From positions 1-64,000 of the forward strand of contig CALYBQ010000010.1 of the NCBI GenBank assembly GCA_944415565.1: DNA of 64,000 bases. The letters run 5' to 3'. The position numbers and the translations under genes were made by a program. The notes under the pieces were generated by a model. The model did no database searches. It had not been told where the DNA came from and saw only the letters and a program-made list of their open reading frames with translations. This document shows positions 28,287 to 38,233 of this stretch, in pieces (the first letter of the stretch is position 1; each line of letters opens with the position of its first letter). Source of the stretch: an uncultured Rikenellaceae bacterium. Its GTDB lineage: Bacteria; Bacteroidota; Bacteroidia; Bacteroidales; Rikenellaceae.

Positions 28287-31013
28287 TTATTGCTGTTTCA
28301 GTGCTGCATGTGCGGCTGCGAGACGTGCTATCGGCACGCGGAACGGTGAGCAGCTCACGTAGTTGAGGCCTGCGTAGTGGCAGAACTCTACCGAACTCGG
28401 TTCGCCGCCGTGCTCGCCGCATATTCCGCATTTGAGCACAGGACGTGTGCCACGGCCTTTGAGCACGGCTTCGCGCACGAGCTGCCCTACGCCGTTCTGG
28501 TCGAGTATCTGGAAGGGGTCGTTCTTGATGAGCCCCTTTTCGAGGTACACTGGCAGGAATTTGCCTATGTCGTCGCGGGAGAATCCGAGCGTCATCTGCG
28601 TAAGATCGTTCGTGCCGAACGAGAAGAATTCGGCAACTTCGGCTATTTGGTTCGCCGTGACTGCGGCACGCGGCACTTCGATCATAGTGCCTACCATGTA
28701 TTCTATCTTGTCGTTGCGTTCACAGAACACTTCGTTGGCAACCGTGTCTATGATGCCTTTCTGGTAGCGCAGTTCTTTGTGGTTGCCCACGAGCGGGACC
28801 ATGATCTCTACGTGCACCGGAATACCGCGTTTCTTCACGTTCATCGCCGCTTCGATAATGGCGCGGGCCTGCATCTCGGTGATCTCAGGATATGTATTGC
28901 CGAGACGGCAGCCGCGATGGCCGAGCATAGGGTTGACTTCGTGCAACGATTCCACTTTCTCCTTGACGGTCGCTAACGGAATGCCCATGTCCTTCGCCAT
29001 CTCGTCCTGCTCTTTTTCGGTTTGTGGCAGGAACTCGTGGAGCGGCGGATCGAGCAGACGTACCGTAACCGGGTAGCCGTTCATCACTTCGAACAGTTGT
29101 TCGAAGTCGCCGCGCTGGATTGGAAGAAGCTTGGCGAGTGCCACACGACGGCCGGCTTCGTCGCCGGCGAGTATCATCTCGCGCACGGCCTTGATGCGGT
29201 CGCCTTCGAAGAACATGTGTTCCGTGCGGCAGAGGCCGATGCCTTCAGCGCCGAACTGGAACGCCACTTTAGCATCGTTCGGAGTGTCTGCATTGGCCCT
29301 GACCTTCATGTGAGCGTATTTGCCTGCGAGGTCCATCAGTTTGGCGAAATCGCCGCTCAATTCGGCGGCCTTCGTGGCAACCTGTCCGAGATAGACTTCG
29401 CCGGTCGTACCGTTGAGCGAGATCCAGTCACCCTCTTTTATCGTCGTATCGCCTATGGTGAGCGTGCGTGTCTTGTAGTCTATTTTGACCTCGCCTGCTC
29501 CCGATACGCAACATTTACCCATGCCGCGTGCGACAACCGCCGCGTGCGAGGTCATGCCGCCGCGAGCAGTCAGGATGCCGGCGGCCACGTTCATGCCCTT
29601 GAGGTCTTCGGGTGATGTCTCGATACGGACGAGGATAGTCTTCTTTCCGTCGTTGGCCCATTTCTCGGCATCCTCGGCGAAAAATACGATGGGGCCGCTG
29701 GCAGCACCGGGAGATGCCGGAAGACCTTTTGTGAGGACCTTGGCGTTTTTCATCGCCCCCTTGTCGAATACGGGGTGTAACAGTTCGTCGAGCTTCGCTG
29801 GTTCGCAACGAAGTACAGCCGTTTTCTCGTCTATCATCCCTTGTTCGAGCATGTCCATCGCTATCTTCACCATGGCCGCGCCGGTACGCTTGCCGCTACG
29901 GGTCTGGAGCATCCAGAGCTTGCCGTCCTGTATGGTGAATTCGAGGTCCTGCATATCCTTGAAATAGTTTTCGAGGTTCTGCTGCGTCTCGTCCAATTCT
30001 TTGTATACCTGCGGCATGACCTCTTCGAGCGACGGGTATTTGGCCCTGCGCTCCTCTTCGGATACGTTCTGTGCCTTTGCCCAACGGCGCGAACCTTCGA
30101 GCGTTATCTGCTGCGGTGTGCGGATGCCCGCCACCACGTCCTCGCCTTGTGCGTTGACGAGGTATTCGCCGTTGAATATGTCTTCGCCTGTGGCGGCGTC
30201 GCGGGTGAAGCAGACGCCGGTTGCCGAGTTCTCGCCCATGTTGCCGAACACCATTGCCTGTACATTGACGGCAGTACCCCATTCGGCCGGGATGTTGTTG
30301 AGCTTGCGGTAGTAAATTGCGCGGTCATTCATCCAGCTTTGGAATACTGCATTCACCGCTCCCCAAAGCTGTTCCCACGGGTCGGTCGGGAAATCCATGC
30401 CGGTCTGTTTCTTTACCGCGGCCTTGAAGCGTTTGACCATCTCGCGGAGATCGTCGGTCGAGAGGTCGGTATCGTTCTTGACGTTCTGCTCCTCTTTCAT
30501 CTTGTCGATGATCTCCTCGAACGGATCGTGGTCTTCCTTGCTTTCGGGTTTCATGCCGAGGACCACGTCACCGTACATTTGTACGAAACGGCGGTACGAG
30601 TCCCATGCGAAACGTGCGTTGCCCGTGCGCTTGGTGATGGCCTCCACCGCCTGATCGTTGAGCCCGAGGTTGAGGATAGTATCCATCATGCCGGGCATAG
30701 AAGCGCGTGCGCCCGAGCGTACCGACACGAGTAGCGGATTCTCCTTGCCGCCGAACTGCGCTCCGGTGAGTTGTTCGATCTGTTCGACCGCCTTCTCCAC
30801 TTCCGGCTGTATCATCGCGATGACGGCCTCCTTGCCTTTTTTGTAATATTCGGCGCATACCTCGGTGGTGATGGTGAATCCCGGAGGGACCGGTATGCCG
30901 ATCAGGTTCATTTCCGCCAGATTGGCACCTTTGCCGCCGAGCAGCTCTTTCATTTTGCCGTTGCCTTCGGCATTTTTGTTGCCGAAGGTGTATACTCTTT
31001 TTGTTTGTGCCAT
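28287..31013 (-). CDS. ppdK: pyruvate, phosphate dikinase
   Basis: Interconverts pyruvate, ATP and phosphate with PEP, AMP and pyrophosphate; reversible, and central to PEP/pyruvate balance in anaerobic Bacteroidales. 908 residues with all three modules: the ATP-grasp (LLGGKGANLAEMNLIGIPVPPGF), the swivelling phosphohistidine domain (GGMTSHAAVVARGMGK; the His is near residue 455) and the PEP/pyruvate barrel ending with the catalytic Cys in KCGICGEHGGEPSS. It appears monocistronic, with a terminator behind it. Confidence 0.97.
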   Translation of the reverse strand: MAQTKRVYTFGNKNAEGNGKMKELLGGKGANLAEMNLIGIPVPPGFTITTEVCAEYYKKGKEAVIAMIQPEVEKAVEQIEQLTGAQFGGKENPLLVSVRSGARASMPGMMDTILNLGLNDQAVEAITKRTGNARFAWDSYRRFVQMYGDVVLGMKPESKEDHDPFEEIIDKMKEEQNVKNDTDLSTDDLREMVKRFKAAVKKQTGMDFPTDPWEQLWGAVNAVFQSWMNDRAIYYRKLNNIPAEWGTAVNVQAMVFGNMGENSATGVCFTRDAATGEDIFNGEYLVNAQGEDVVAGIRTPQQITLEGSRRWAKAQNVSEEERRAKYPSLEEVMPQVYKELDETQQNLENYFKDMQDLEFTIQDGKLWMLQTRSGKRTGAAMVKIAMDMLEQGMIDEKTAVLRCEPAKLDELLHPVFDKGAMKNAKVLTKGLPASPGAASGPIVFFAEDAEKWANDGKKTILVRIETSPEDLKGMNVAAGILTARGGMTSHAAVVARGMGKCCVSGAGEVKIDYKTRTLTIGDTTIKEGDWISLNGTTGEVYLGQVATKAAELSGDFAKLMDLAGKYAHMKVRANADTPNDAKVAFQFGAEGIGLCRTEHMFFEGDRIKAVREMILAGDEAGRRVALAKLLPIQRGDFEQLFEVMNGYPVTVRLLDPPLHEFLPQTEKEQDEMAKDMGIPLATVKEKVESLHEVNPMLGHRGCRLGNTYPEITEMQARAIIEAAMNVKKRGIPVHVEIMVPLVGNHKELRYQKGIIDTVANEVFCERNDKIEYMVGTMIEVPRAAVTANQIAEVAEFFSFGTNDLTQMTLGFSRDDIGKFLPVYLEKGLIKNDPFQILDQNGVGQLVREAVLKGRGTRPVLKCGICGEHGGEPSSVEFCHYAGLNYVSCSPFRVPIARLAAAHAALKQQ

Positions 31014-31166
31014 GATTCAGATTGTAGTTTTAGTAGGTTCAAAATAGGTGTCGTATGATAGAATGCGAATATAATGTTTTTTTCCAAAAATCCAATTAAT
31101 TGGCCGGATAGTCGTATTTTGCCGGGCCGTTTGTCTGTAATGTCGTGTGGCGGGCCGGGGGTAGCT

Positions 31167-31203
31167 AAAAAACATAGGCCGCCTTCGGTGTGAGGGCGGC
31201 CTA
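31167..31203 (-). terminator. terminator of galE
   Basis: On the minus strand, a 9-bp GC-rich stem (31195-31203 with 31175-31183) is followed by a run of six Ts at 31172-31167, about 20 bases after galE. Confidence 0.88.
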
Positions 31204-31224
31204 CGCAATTCGTCGCATTCGCGT

Positions 31225-32250
31225 TTATTTGATGTTTCTGATGTGCTTTTCCCAAGCCCATGCCGAAGCGAGCGTGTCGTCGAGCGTGCGTTCGGCTTTC
31301 CAGCCGAGTTCGTTGTTGGCCAACTTGGTGTCGGCCCATACGGCCTCTACGTCGCCTGCACGGCGCCCGACTATCTTGTAGGGGACTTTGACGTCGTTCA
31401 CCTTCTGGAACGTATTGACAAGCTCCAATACCGATACGGGAACGCCCGTGCCGATGTTGAATATCTCGTATTCTGCTTTGCCCTTGTTTTCTATCATTCG
31501 GGTAACGGCCACTACGTGCGCTTTAGCGAGGTCTACGACGTCGATGTAGTCGCGCAGACACGAACCGTCGGGTGTGTTGTAGTCGTCACCGAATACGCTC
31601 AACTCCTTGCGGATGCCGGCAGCGGTCTGGGTGATGAACGGCACGAGGTTGTTCGGCACGCCTTTGGGAAGTTCGCCGATGAGGGCCGATGGATGTGCGC
31701 CTATCGGGTTGAAATAGCGGAGGGCGATACCTTTGAGACCTTTGTATGCCGCTACGCTGTCGCGCAGGATGTCCTCGCACATCTGCTTGGTGTTGCCGTA
31801 GGGAGATGTTGCGGGCTTGCGCGGAGTCTGTTCAGTGGCAGGGAGTGTATCGGGCTGACCGTAGACGGTTGCCGAAGACGAGAACACGATGTTGCTGACA
31901 CCGTATTCCGACATGAGCGAGAGGATGTTCACGAACGAGCCTACGTTATTGCGGTAGTAGAGCAACGGCTTCTCGACCGATTCTCCGACGGCTTTGCTGG
32001 CCGCGAAGTGTATGACGGAGTTGAATTTATATTTTTTGAATACCTGTTCGAGTTCTTCACGGCTGTTGCAGTCGGCCTTTTCGAATGGGATCTCTACGCC
32101 TGTGATCTTACGCACGCCTTCTACCGCCCCCATGTCGGAATTGGACAGGTCATCGACGATGACCACGCCGAAACCGGCGTTAGTGAGTTCGACCGCGGTG
32201 TGCGAACCGATGAAACCTGCCCCACCGGTTACGAGTACTGTGTTCTTCAT
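31225..32250 (-). CDS. galE: UDP-glucose 4-epimerase
   Basis: Interconverts UDP-glucose and UDP-galactose with bound NAD, for galactose use and surface glycans. The NAD motif TGGAGFIGSH is at residues 8-17; the catalytic Ser/Tyr/Lys are in FSSSATVYG and SPYGNTK; the substrate-loop LRYFNPIGAHPSALIGE is present. The start at 32250 (MKNTVLVTGG) gives the normal 341-residue length; the longer frame upstream has no conserved sequence. Confidence 0.95.
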   Translation of the reverse strand: MKNTVLVTGGAGFIGSHTAVELTNAGFGVVIVDDLSNSDMGAVEGVRKITGVEIPFEKADCNSREELEQVFKKYKFNSVIHFAASKAVGESVEKPLLYYRNNVGSFVNILSLMSEYGVSNIVFSSSATVYGQPDTLPATEQTPRKPATSPYGNTKQMCEDILRDSVAAYKGLKGIALRYFNPIGAHPSALIGELPKGVPNNLVPFITQTAAGIRKELSVFGDDYNTPDGSCLRDYIDVVDLAKAHVVAVTRMIENKGKAEYEIFNIGTGVPVSVLELVNTFQKVNDVKVPYKIVGRRAGDVEAVWADTKLANNELGWKAERTLDDTLASAWAWEKHIRNIK

Positions 32251-32349
32251 ATTGGATTTAAATATTTTAATTTGGAGACAGCATTCCTGCGATTGCCGGC
32301 ATCTGGTTGTCGCTGGCATTTGCGTCAGGAACGGTGCGTCAACACGGCT

Positions 32350-32366
32350 CAAAATTAACAAAAATA
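32350..32366 (-). promoter_or_regulatory. two overlapping-region -7 boxes upstream of galE
   Basis: Minus-strand TATTTTTG (32359-32366) and TAATTTTG (32350-32357) lie about 100 bases before galE in the divergent galE-manA region; at most one need be used. Confidence 0.4.
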
Positions 32367-32402
32367 TTGTGAATCAAATGTGTGAATCAGGTAAAAAAGA
32401 GT

Positions 32403-32410
32403 TATTTTTG
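32403..32410 (+). promoter_or_regulatory. -7 box (TATTTTTG) of manA
   Basis: TAnnTTTG match 38 bases before the manA ATG; it lies within the alternative frame from 32382, arguing against that longer start. Confidence 0.5.
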
Positions 32411-32447
32411 GCCGCTGGAAAAATCGTGTAATCAAAACAAACGAAAT

Positions 32448-33416
32448 ATGTTGTATCCGTTAAAATTCAAGCCGCGTTTCAAAGAGCGCATATGGGGCGG
32501 GAGTATGCTCGCTTCGAAGATGGGGAAAAAACTGCCGGAAGGCAAGATGATTGGCGAGAGCTGGGAACTGTCCGGTGTTCAGGGGGATATATCCGTCGTT
32601 TCGAACGGTAAACTCAAAGGGAATAATCTGGAAGAGCTTATCGAGGTCTATATGGGCGAACTTGTCGGCGACAAGGTATATGAGAAATTCGGGGTCGAAT
32701 TCCCGTTGCTTATCAAACTTATCGACGCCCGCGATGTGTTGTCGATACAGGTGCATCCTGACGATGAGCTGGCACGCGAACGCCACAATTCATACGGCAA
32801 GACCGAGATGTGGTACGTGGTGGGCAAGGAGCCGGGAGCTTTCCTGTATGTGGGATTCAATGGCAAGGTGAGCCGCGAACAATACCTCGAAGCCGTAGCC
32901 AAGGGCAATCTGCCGGAACTTTTGGCGCGTTGGGAGGTGAAACCGGGCGATGCTTACTTTATTCCGGCCGGGACCATACACGCCATTGGCAAGGGACTGT
33001 TAATCGCCGAAATACAGCAGACTTCGGATATTACCTATCGTGTGGACGATTGGGGGCGTGTGGACGACAAAGGTAATCCGCGCGAATTGCATACGGAACT
33101 TGCTGTGGATGCGATAGACTTCGGTGAGCCCAAGGACCTGAACGTTACGGCTGCTCCGATAGTCAACGAGCCGGTCAATATCGCGGACTGCCGATATTTC
33201 ACCACGAACGAGATTGAATTGGACGGAACGTTGGCGAGGGATTACGAGGACCTCGATTCGTTCGTGATATATATGTGTCTTGACGGAGAGATGAAGGTCG
33301 CTTGTCAGGGCGGCGAGGAGACGTTGGAGAAAGGAGAGACGATGCTTGTTCCGGCCGAGTTCGACGGCGTGACCCTTACGGGCAAAGGCAATTTGCTGGA
33401 GGTTTACATAGATTGA
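32448..33416 (+). CDS. manA: mannose-6-phosphate isomerase, type I (short class)
   Basis: Zinc-dependent interconversion of mannose 6-phosphate and fructose 6-phosphate. 322 residues, the short class found in Bacteroides and Bacillus. Key segments: KPRFKERIWGG near the N-terminus, the metal-binding SIQVHPDDELAR and GKTEMWYV, and the cupin motif PGDAYFIPAGTIHAIG. The ATG at 32448 gives the standard N-terminus MLYPLKFKPRF. Divergent from galE. Confidence 0.95.
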   Translation: MLYPLKFKPRFKERIWGGSMLASKMGKKLPEGKMIGESWELSGVQGDISVVSNGKLKGNNLEELIEVYMGELVGDKVYEKFGVEFPLLIKLIDARDVLSIQVHPDDELARERHNSYGKTEMWYVVGKEPGAFLYVGFNGKVSREQYLEAVAKGNLPELLARWEVKPGDAYFIPAGTIHAIGKGLLIAEIQQTSDITYRVDDWGRVDDKGNPRELHTELAVDAIDFGEPKDLNVTAAPIVNEPVNIADCRYFTTNEIELDGTLARDYEDLDSFVIYMCLDGEMKVACQGGEETLEKGETMLVPAEFDGVTLTGKGNLLEVYID

Positions 33417-33503
33417 TCTTTCACGCTTTGAATATTGATTTGTAATTTTTGTTATAAAACACAAAAATTATTATTGCATAATAAACAATAATTATATTAT
33501 GTT

Positions 33504-34148
33504 ATGCAGGTGAAAGTTTTGAGCAAAAATTTGATGATGTTGATTGTTGCTATTTCTTTGTTTTCTTGTGCGTATGATGAATTGGGAAATGGAGAAGAAA
33601 TTAAAACAGCAATAAATGTGTCAACTTTTAGTGCCAATGATATTGGCAGAACAAAAATTAATGTGGCGGATATTCCTGATGGAATAGATCCTTTGGTATT
33701 CGATTCAGAAGATGAAGCGTTAGCGTATTTTCAGAACAATATGCAGCTTTTATATCAAGAGTTGCCACATAAGGATGGTGGAAATTTTGTCCATAAAAGC
33801 GAAAAGAAGTTCCCTTTATTAAAAACGCGCAGTGAATCTTCTAATTTGCCTCCTTCGCAAGGAATACAACATGTTGATTATTTTGCAGGTTTAATAACAG
33901 TGAATGTTAGTTTGCAGTGGGAGAATACATTGGGGCCCATAGATGTAAATAGTTGGCTTGGAGGTGTAACGATAGGTTCTGGTTGGGAACAACAGAATGC
34001 TGAGGCGAACTGGGTTTATGACGGGGAAAACGACCGGTGGGGAATTTATTATCATATAATCGCTACTTATAAAGCCTATATAGTTATTGAGGGTATAGGT
34101 GAAATTATGACGCAGACACTTGATTTTTCAGATATTGTTTATTTATAG
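33504..34148 (+). CDS. AT-rich lipoprotein of unknown function
   Basis: 214-residue putative lipoprotein. The hydrophobic signal MMLIVAISLFSC has a lipobox with Cys22. The mature part has no motif I recognise; the C-terminal half (WENTLGPIDVNSWLGGVTIGSGW, then WGIYYHIIATYKAYIVI) looks beta-rich. Codon use is strikingly AT-rich (AAA, AAT, TTT, ATA) against the GC-rich neighbours, and the flanking bases are equally AT-rich, a sign of recent horizontal acquisition. No mobility gene is adjacent. The next gene starts 4 bases after its stop. Confidence 0.75.
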   Translation: MQVKVLSKNLMMLIVAISLFSCAYDELGNGEEIKTAINVSTFSANDIGRTKINVADIPDGIDPLVFDSEDEALAYFQNNMQLLYQELPHKDGGNFVHKSEKKFPLLKTRSESSNLPPSQGIQHVDYFAGLITVNVSLQWENTLGPIDVNSWLGGVTIGSGWEQQNAEANWVYDGENDRWGIYYHIIATYKAYIVIEGIGEIMTQTLDFSDIVYL

Positions 34149-34152
34149 AGCA

Positions 34153-34347
34153 ATGGATAATTCCACGCTATTCACTATTCTGGAGATCGCGAGGGTGGTA
34201 TTGATCCTTTTCGGCGTCTACAGGCTGTTCGTAACGCCGATGCCGGGATGGAACAGGGTAGCGTGGCTCTTTTTGATCATCCTGTTCCCGTTGGCAGGCA
34301 ATATAGCGCTACAGTGGTATGTTCGAAGGAAACAAGCCATGGAATAA
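34153..34347 (+). CDS. small two-helix membrane protein, PLDc_N-like
   Basis: 64 residues from the ATG at 34153. Two membrane segments (about 6-23 and 33-53) flank the motif RLFVTPMPGWNRVAWLFLIILFPLAGNIALQWYVRR, shown here only in outline: P-W-R-x-AW, then PxxGxxxYxxxRR. This is the pattern of the phospholipase-D-nuclease N-terminal (PLDc_N) family of tiny inner-membrane proteins. Function unknown. Its base composition is normal, unlike the adjacent lipoprotein gene. Confidence 0.75.
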   Translation: MDNSTLFTILEIARVVLILFGVYRLFVTPMPGWNRVAWLFLIILFPLAGNIALQWYVRRKQAME

Positions 34348-34368
34348 ATTTGTCTCGTAATATGATTG

Positions 34369-34404
34369 AGCCGGTTTCGGAATTTCTGAAACCGGCTTTT
34401 TTGT
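34369..34404 (+). terminator. terminator after the PLDc_N-like gene
   Basis: A 10-bp perfect stem (34369-34378 with 34388-34397) followed by a T run. Confidence 0.9.
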
Positions 34405-34509
34405 TTGCATTTGCGGGTGTATGTTTGTTCTTTGCTGGGCATGGAAATTGAATTTTACGAAATTCGTATTTTTACGATGCCCAAAAGTGCCGAAACGGGG
34501 AAAAAAATG

Positions 34510-34517
34510 TAACTTTG
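34510..34517 (+). promoter_or_regulatory. -7 box (TAACTTTG) of metG
   Basis: TAnnTTTG match, about 140 bases before the metG start. Confidence 0.5.
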
Positions 34518-34652
34518 CCAAACGTGTGAGCGACCGGACGAAAGACCTGCCGTTGTGGTGTATGTGCAGAGCTGTCCGCGTTGGTTCGGCTTCCGGCGTG
34601 TTGGCCGGATTCTACGAACTCCAGCGAAGTTCGCCGCCTTAAAAATAACGGG

Positions 34653-36704
34653 ATGCAAATGAAGAAGTACAATCGTTACCTTGTCACATCGGCGTTGCCT
34701 TACGCCAACGGGCCTGTCCATATAGGACACTTGGCGGGCGTATACGTGCCGGCAGATATTTATGTGCGTTACCTCAGGCTGAAGGGGCAGGACGTAGTGT
34801 GGGTTTGCGGAAGCGACGAGCACGGCGTGCCCATCACGCTGAAGGCACGAGCCGAAGGCGTTTCGCCGCAGGATATAGTGGACAAGTACCATAATATGAT
34901 AAAGGCTTCGTTCGAGGAACTGGGTATCTCGTTCGACATATATTCGCGCACTACCTCGCCTATGCACTATAAGACGGCGTCGGAGTTCTTCCGTGTGCTG
35001 TACGACAAGGGCGAGTTTACGGAACAGACCTCCATGCAGTACTATGACGAGGAGGCTAAGGTTTTTCTCGCGGACCGTTATGTGATGGGGACCTGCCCGC
35101 ACTGCCAGAACGAGCGTGCGTATGGCGACCAGTGCGAGAAGTGCGGAAGTACGCTCAATCCGACCGACCTCATAAATCCAAAGAGTACGATAACGGGCTC
35201 TGTTCCCGTGATGAAGGAGACTACCCACTGGTATCTGCCTCTCGACAAGCACGAACAATTCCTGCGCGAGTGGATACTCGACGGGCATAAGGAGTGGAAG
35301 GCCAACGTGTACGGTCAGTGCAAAAGTTGGCTCGATCTCGGCTTGCAGCCCCGTGCCGTGAGCCGCGACCTCGACTGGGGTATTCCGGTTCCTGTGGAGG
35401 GAGCTGAAGGTAAGGTGCTTTACGTGTGGTTCGATGCCCCGATAGGGTATATTTCGGCTACGAAAGAGCTTACACCCGACTGGGAGAAGTATTGGAAGAG
35501 CGAAGACACCAAAATGGTGCACTTCATCGGTAAGGACAATATCGTGTTCCATTGTATCGTTTTCCCGTCTATGCTGAAAGCTCACGGGGATTTCATCCTT
35601 CCGGAAAATGTGCCGGCCAATGAATTCCTGAATCTCGAAGGCGATAAGATCTCGACCTCCCGTAATTGGGCGGTATGGTTGCACGAATATCTGGAGGAAT
35701 TTCCGGGCAAGCAGGATATGTTGCGTTATGTACTGTGTGCCAACGCTCCGGAGACAAAGGACAACGACTTTACGTGGAAGGATTTCCAAGCGCGTGTCAA
35801 CAACGAACTCGTTGCCGTGTTGGGTAACTTCGTGAACCGTGCTTTGGTGCTGACGGACAAATATTTCGAAGGCAAGGTTCCTGCATGCGGCGAATTGACC
35901 GACTATGACAAGGACATTCTCGGCGAGTTGCCAGAACTGCGTACCTCGCTCGAAGAGAATATAGAGAACTACCGTTTCCGCGAGGCGCTCAAGGACGCTA
36001 TGGCCATCGCACGTCTCGGAAACAAGTACCTTGCCGATACAGAGCCGTGGAAAGTAATCAAGACCGATCCGGACAGGGTGGCTACGATACTCAACGTGGC
36101 GTTGCAGATCACGGCCAACCTCGCTATCGCCACAGAACCGTTCATGCCGTTCACGTCGGCCAAAATATTGGCGATGCTCGATACGAAGCCGTTCGGGTGG
36201 CAGCACTTGGGACGCACGGACCTTATCGAGGCGGGGCATAAGATCGGCAAGGCCGAATTGCTGTTCGAGAAGGTGGACGACAGCGTTATCGAGAGGCAGT
36301 TGCAGAAACTTGCCGATACGCGTCAGCAGAATCAGATAGCCGAAGCGGGTGGCGGAACCATAGAGCCGCAGAAGGATACCGTATCGTTCGATGATTTCGG
36401 CGCTATGGACATCCGTGTATCTACGGTATTGGCTGCCGAAAAGATCGCTAAGACCAAGAAACTGCTCAAGCTCACTATTGACACGGGAATCGACAAACGC
36501 GAGATAGTGTCGGGAATAGCGGAATACTATACGCCCGAGGAGCTTATCGGGAGACAGGTGCTCGTGCTCGTTAATCTCGCACCGAGAGAGTTAAAGGGTG
36601 TCGTGTCGCAGGGTATGATCCTGATGGCTTCCGACCCTGCCACAGGAAAACTGTCGCTCGTATCCCCGGTCGATAAAGTAAAAAGCGGGGGGACGATAGG
36701 ATAG
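34653..36704 (+). CDS. metG: methionyl-tRNA synthetase
   Basis: Charges tRNA-Met. 683 residues with the HIGH-type motif in [14 protein letters not shown], a zinc knuckle ([18 protein letters not shown]), the KMSKS-like [10 protein letters not shown] and a C-terminal EMAP-II/Trbp111 tRNA-binding domain (from [19 protein letters not shown] to the end). The start is ATG 34653 or 34659 ([10 protein letters not shown]); upstream in-frame sequence is not conserved and includes leader. Confidence 0.97.
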   Translation: MQMKKYNRYLVTSALPYANGPVHIGHLAGVYVPADIYVRYLRLKGQDVVWVCGSDEHGVPITLKARAEGVSPQDIVDKYHNMIKASFEELGISFDIYSRTTSPMHYKTASEFFRVLYDKGEFTEQTSMQYYDEEAKVFLADRYVMGTCPHCQNERAYGDQCEKCGSTLNPTDLINPKSTITGSVPVMKETTHWYLPLDKHEQFLREWILDGHKEWKANVYGQCKSWLDLGLQPRAVSRDLDWGIPVPVEGAEGKVLYVWFDAPIGYISATKELTPDWEKYWKSEDTKMVHFIGKDNIVFHCIVFPSMLKAHGDFILPENVPANEFLNLEGDKISTSRNWAVWLHEYLEEFPGKQDMLRYVLCANAPETKDNDFTWKDFQARVNNELVAVLGNFVNRALVLTDKYFEGKVPACGELTDYDKDILGELPELRTSLEENIENYRFREALKDAMAIARLGNKYLADTEPWKVIKTDPDRVATILNVALQITANLAIATEPFMPFTSAKILAMLDTKPFGWQHLGRTDLIEAGHKIGKAELLFEKVDDSVIERQLQKLADTRQQNQIAEAGGGTIEPQKDTVSFDDFGAMDIRVSTVLAAEKIAKTKKLLKLTIDTGIDKREIVSGIAEYYTPEELIGRQVLVLVNLAPRELKGVVSQGMILMASDPATGKLSLVSPVDKVKSGGTIG

Positions 36705-36706
36705 TT

Positions 36707-37030
36707 ATGACAGTTGCGTATGCGGTATTTATAATACTGATTTTGGTTTGTGCCTCGATTGGCATATATATGTTGACAGGTAAAGGAGTCGGTATGATAA
36801 ATCTGCCCGCAACAGTAAAAGCAAAGTGGGACGAGCGAAGGTTGTGCAGAACGGTAGGGGCGCTTTTGCTGTTCCTGACAGTTTGCTTTTTGATTATGAT
36901 TGCAGGATTGTATTTCAGGGTTAAGCTTTTGGAAGTTGCCGGTTTGATAATGCTGTTCGCCGGAACTGCGCGTGGAGTAGTAAGGCTGATGAACCCTACA
37001 AAGAGACAACAACTAAACGTTTTACGTTAA
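36707..37030 (+). CDS. small membrane protein, DUF3784-like
   Basis: 107 residues, two bases after the metG stop. Three hydrophobic helices (about 4-23, 47-67 and 72-90) with a conserved-looking loop GKGVGMINLPATVKAKWDERRLCRTVG between the first two. The pattern of K-x-K-W/Y-D-x-x-x-L-C-R is typical of DUF3784 proteins. Function unknown; its place between metG and the aminotransferase gene suggests only co-transcription. Confidence 0.75.
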   Translation: MTVAYAVFIILILVCASIGIYMLTGKGVGMINLPATVKAKWDERRLCRTVGALLLFLTVCFLIMIAGLYFRVKLLEVAGLIMLFAGTARGVVRLMNPTKRQQLNVLR

Positions 37031-37031
37031 A

Positions 37032-38051
37032 ATGGAAAATATAGATTGGGGAAATCTGGGTTTCGGGTATATGAAAACCGATTTCAACGTGCGCTCTTAC
37101 TGGCGCGACGGTAAGTGGGGTGAACTTACGTTGACCGATGACGAAACTATCACCATGCACATGGCCGCAACATGCCTGCACTACGGGCAGGAGGCATTCG
37201 AGGGTCTCAAGGCATATCGCGGCAAGGATGGTAAAGTGCGCTTGTTCCGTGTTGAGGAGAATGCCCGCCGTATGGCCCGCACTGCGGAGTATACAAAGAT
37301 GGCGGCTCCTACCGAGGAGCTTTTCATCAAGGCGGTCAAGATGGTCGTTGAAGCCAACAGCCGTTTCATCCCGCCTTATGGGACCGGTGCGTCGCTCTAT
37401 ATCCGCCCGTTGCTGGTGGGTACTGGTCCGCAGGTTGGTGTAAGACCTGCGAACGAATACCTGTTCATGGTGTTCGTAACGCCGGTAGGCCCTTATTATA
37501 AAACAGGGTTCAACGCTATCAATGTAATGATAGACCGCGACCACGACCGTGCTGCGCCGCATGGTACGGGTAACGTCAAAGTCGGCGGTAACTATGCCGC
37601 CAGTCTGTTGTCGGCTGAAATCGGCCACCAGAAAGGCTTCCCGAGCGTGCTGTATCTCGATCCGTGCGAGAAGAAATATATTGACGAATGTGGTGCGGCT
37701 AACTTCTTCGGTATCCGTGACGGAGCGTACATAACTCCAGAATCACCTTCGATACTGCCGTCTATCACGAATAAAAGTATCAAGCAGATAGCGGCCGATA
37801 TGGGATTGCGTGTAGAAACGCGTAAGGTCAATGTGTCGGAACTGTCTACTTTCGAAGAGGCAGGTTCGTGTGGAACTGCGGCCGTGATCTCTCCGGTCGG
37901 GAAGATATACGATTTCGATACGAACGAGGTATTCACGTATGGAGACGGCGTACATGCCGGCCCTTGGACTACGAAGTTGTATGAGAAACTTCACGGAATA
38001 CAGTTCGGTGAAATACCCGATCCGTATGGTTGGACGACAGTGGTACTGTAA
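37032..38051 (+). CDS. ilvE: branched-chain amino acid aminotransferase
   Basis: PLP enzyme (fold type IV) transferring amino groups between branched-chain amino acids and 2-oxoglutarate. 339 residues. Recognisable parts: CLHYGQEAFEGLKAYR, YIRPLLVGTGP, the PLP lysine in GNVKVGGNYAASL, the YIDECGAANFFG block and the phosphate-binding CGTAAVISPVG. It starts one base after the preceding stop. Confidence 0.96.
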   Translation: MENIDWGNLGFGYMKTDFNVRSYWRDGKWGELTLTDDETITMHMAATCLHYGQEAFEGLKAYRGKDGKVRLFRVEENARRMARTAEYTKMAAPTEELFIKAVKMVVEANSRFIPPYGTGASLYIRPLLVGTGPQVGVRPANEYLFMVFVTPVGPYYKTGFNAINVMIDRDHDRAAPHGTGNVKVGGNYAASLLSAEIGHQKGFPSVLYLDPCEKKYIDECGAANFFGIRDGAYITPESPSILPSITNKSIKQIAADMGLRVETRKVNVSELSTFEEAGSCGTAAVISPVGKIYDFDTNEVFTYGDGVHAGPWTTKLYEKLHGIQFGEIPDPYGWTTVVL

Positions 38052-38063
38052 GTCTGTATATAT

Positions 38064-38094
38064 GAAGGCGGTCTGCAAAGGCCGCCTTCTTTTG
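38064..38094 (+). terminator. terminator after ilvE
   Basis: An 8-bp GC-rich stem (38064-38071 with 38082-38089) followed by four Ts. Confidence 0.85.
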
Positions 38095-38233
38095 TAAGTT
38101 TTGTATTTTACGAATTGTCTATTCCCGATTTGTCGAGACTGCTTGTGCATCATGTCTCTATGCGGGTCGATTATGTCGCAGCGACTCTAATTTTATACGT
38201 TTGGTACGGTTTCGCCTACGCTGAAATTATAGA

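Larger units (their letters stand above)
34348..34652. other. 305-base region upstream of metG
   Basis: Holds the terminator at 34369-34404 and a TAACTTTG box at 34510-34517, leaving a metG leader of about 130 bases. I see no conserved riboswitch or T-box and no convincing small gene in it. Confidence 0.55.

Noticed and set aside
33504-34347. Toxin-immunity pair (AT-rich lipoprotein plus small membrane protein)
   Set aside because: The membrane protein is PLDc_N-like with normal composition and the lipoprotein has no toxin motif; adjacency alone is not enough.
34348-34652. Riboswitch or T-box upstream of metG
   Set aside because: No SAM-riboswitch or T-box consensus elements are visible; only a terminator and a promoter box.
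34455-36239. 594-codon minus-strand frame opposite metG
   Set aside because: Shadow of metG with no recognisable motif; similar long shadows opposite rpoB, uvrD, galE, dxs, mutB and the GH2 gene were left out for the same reason.
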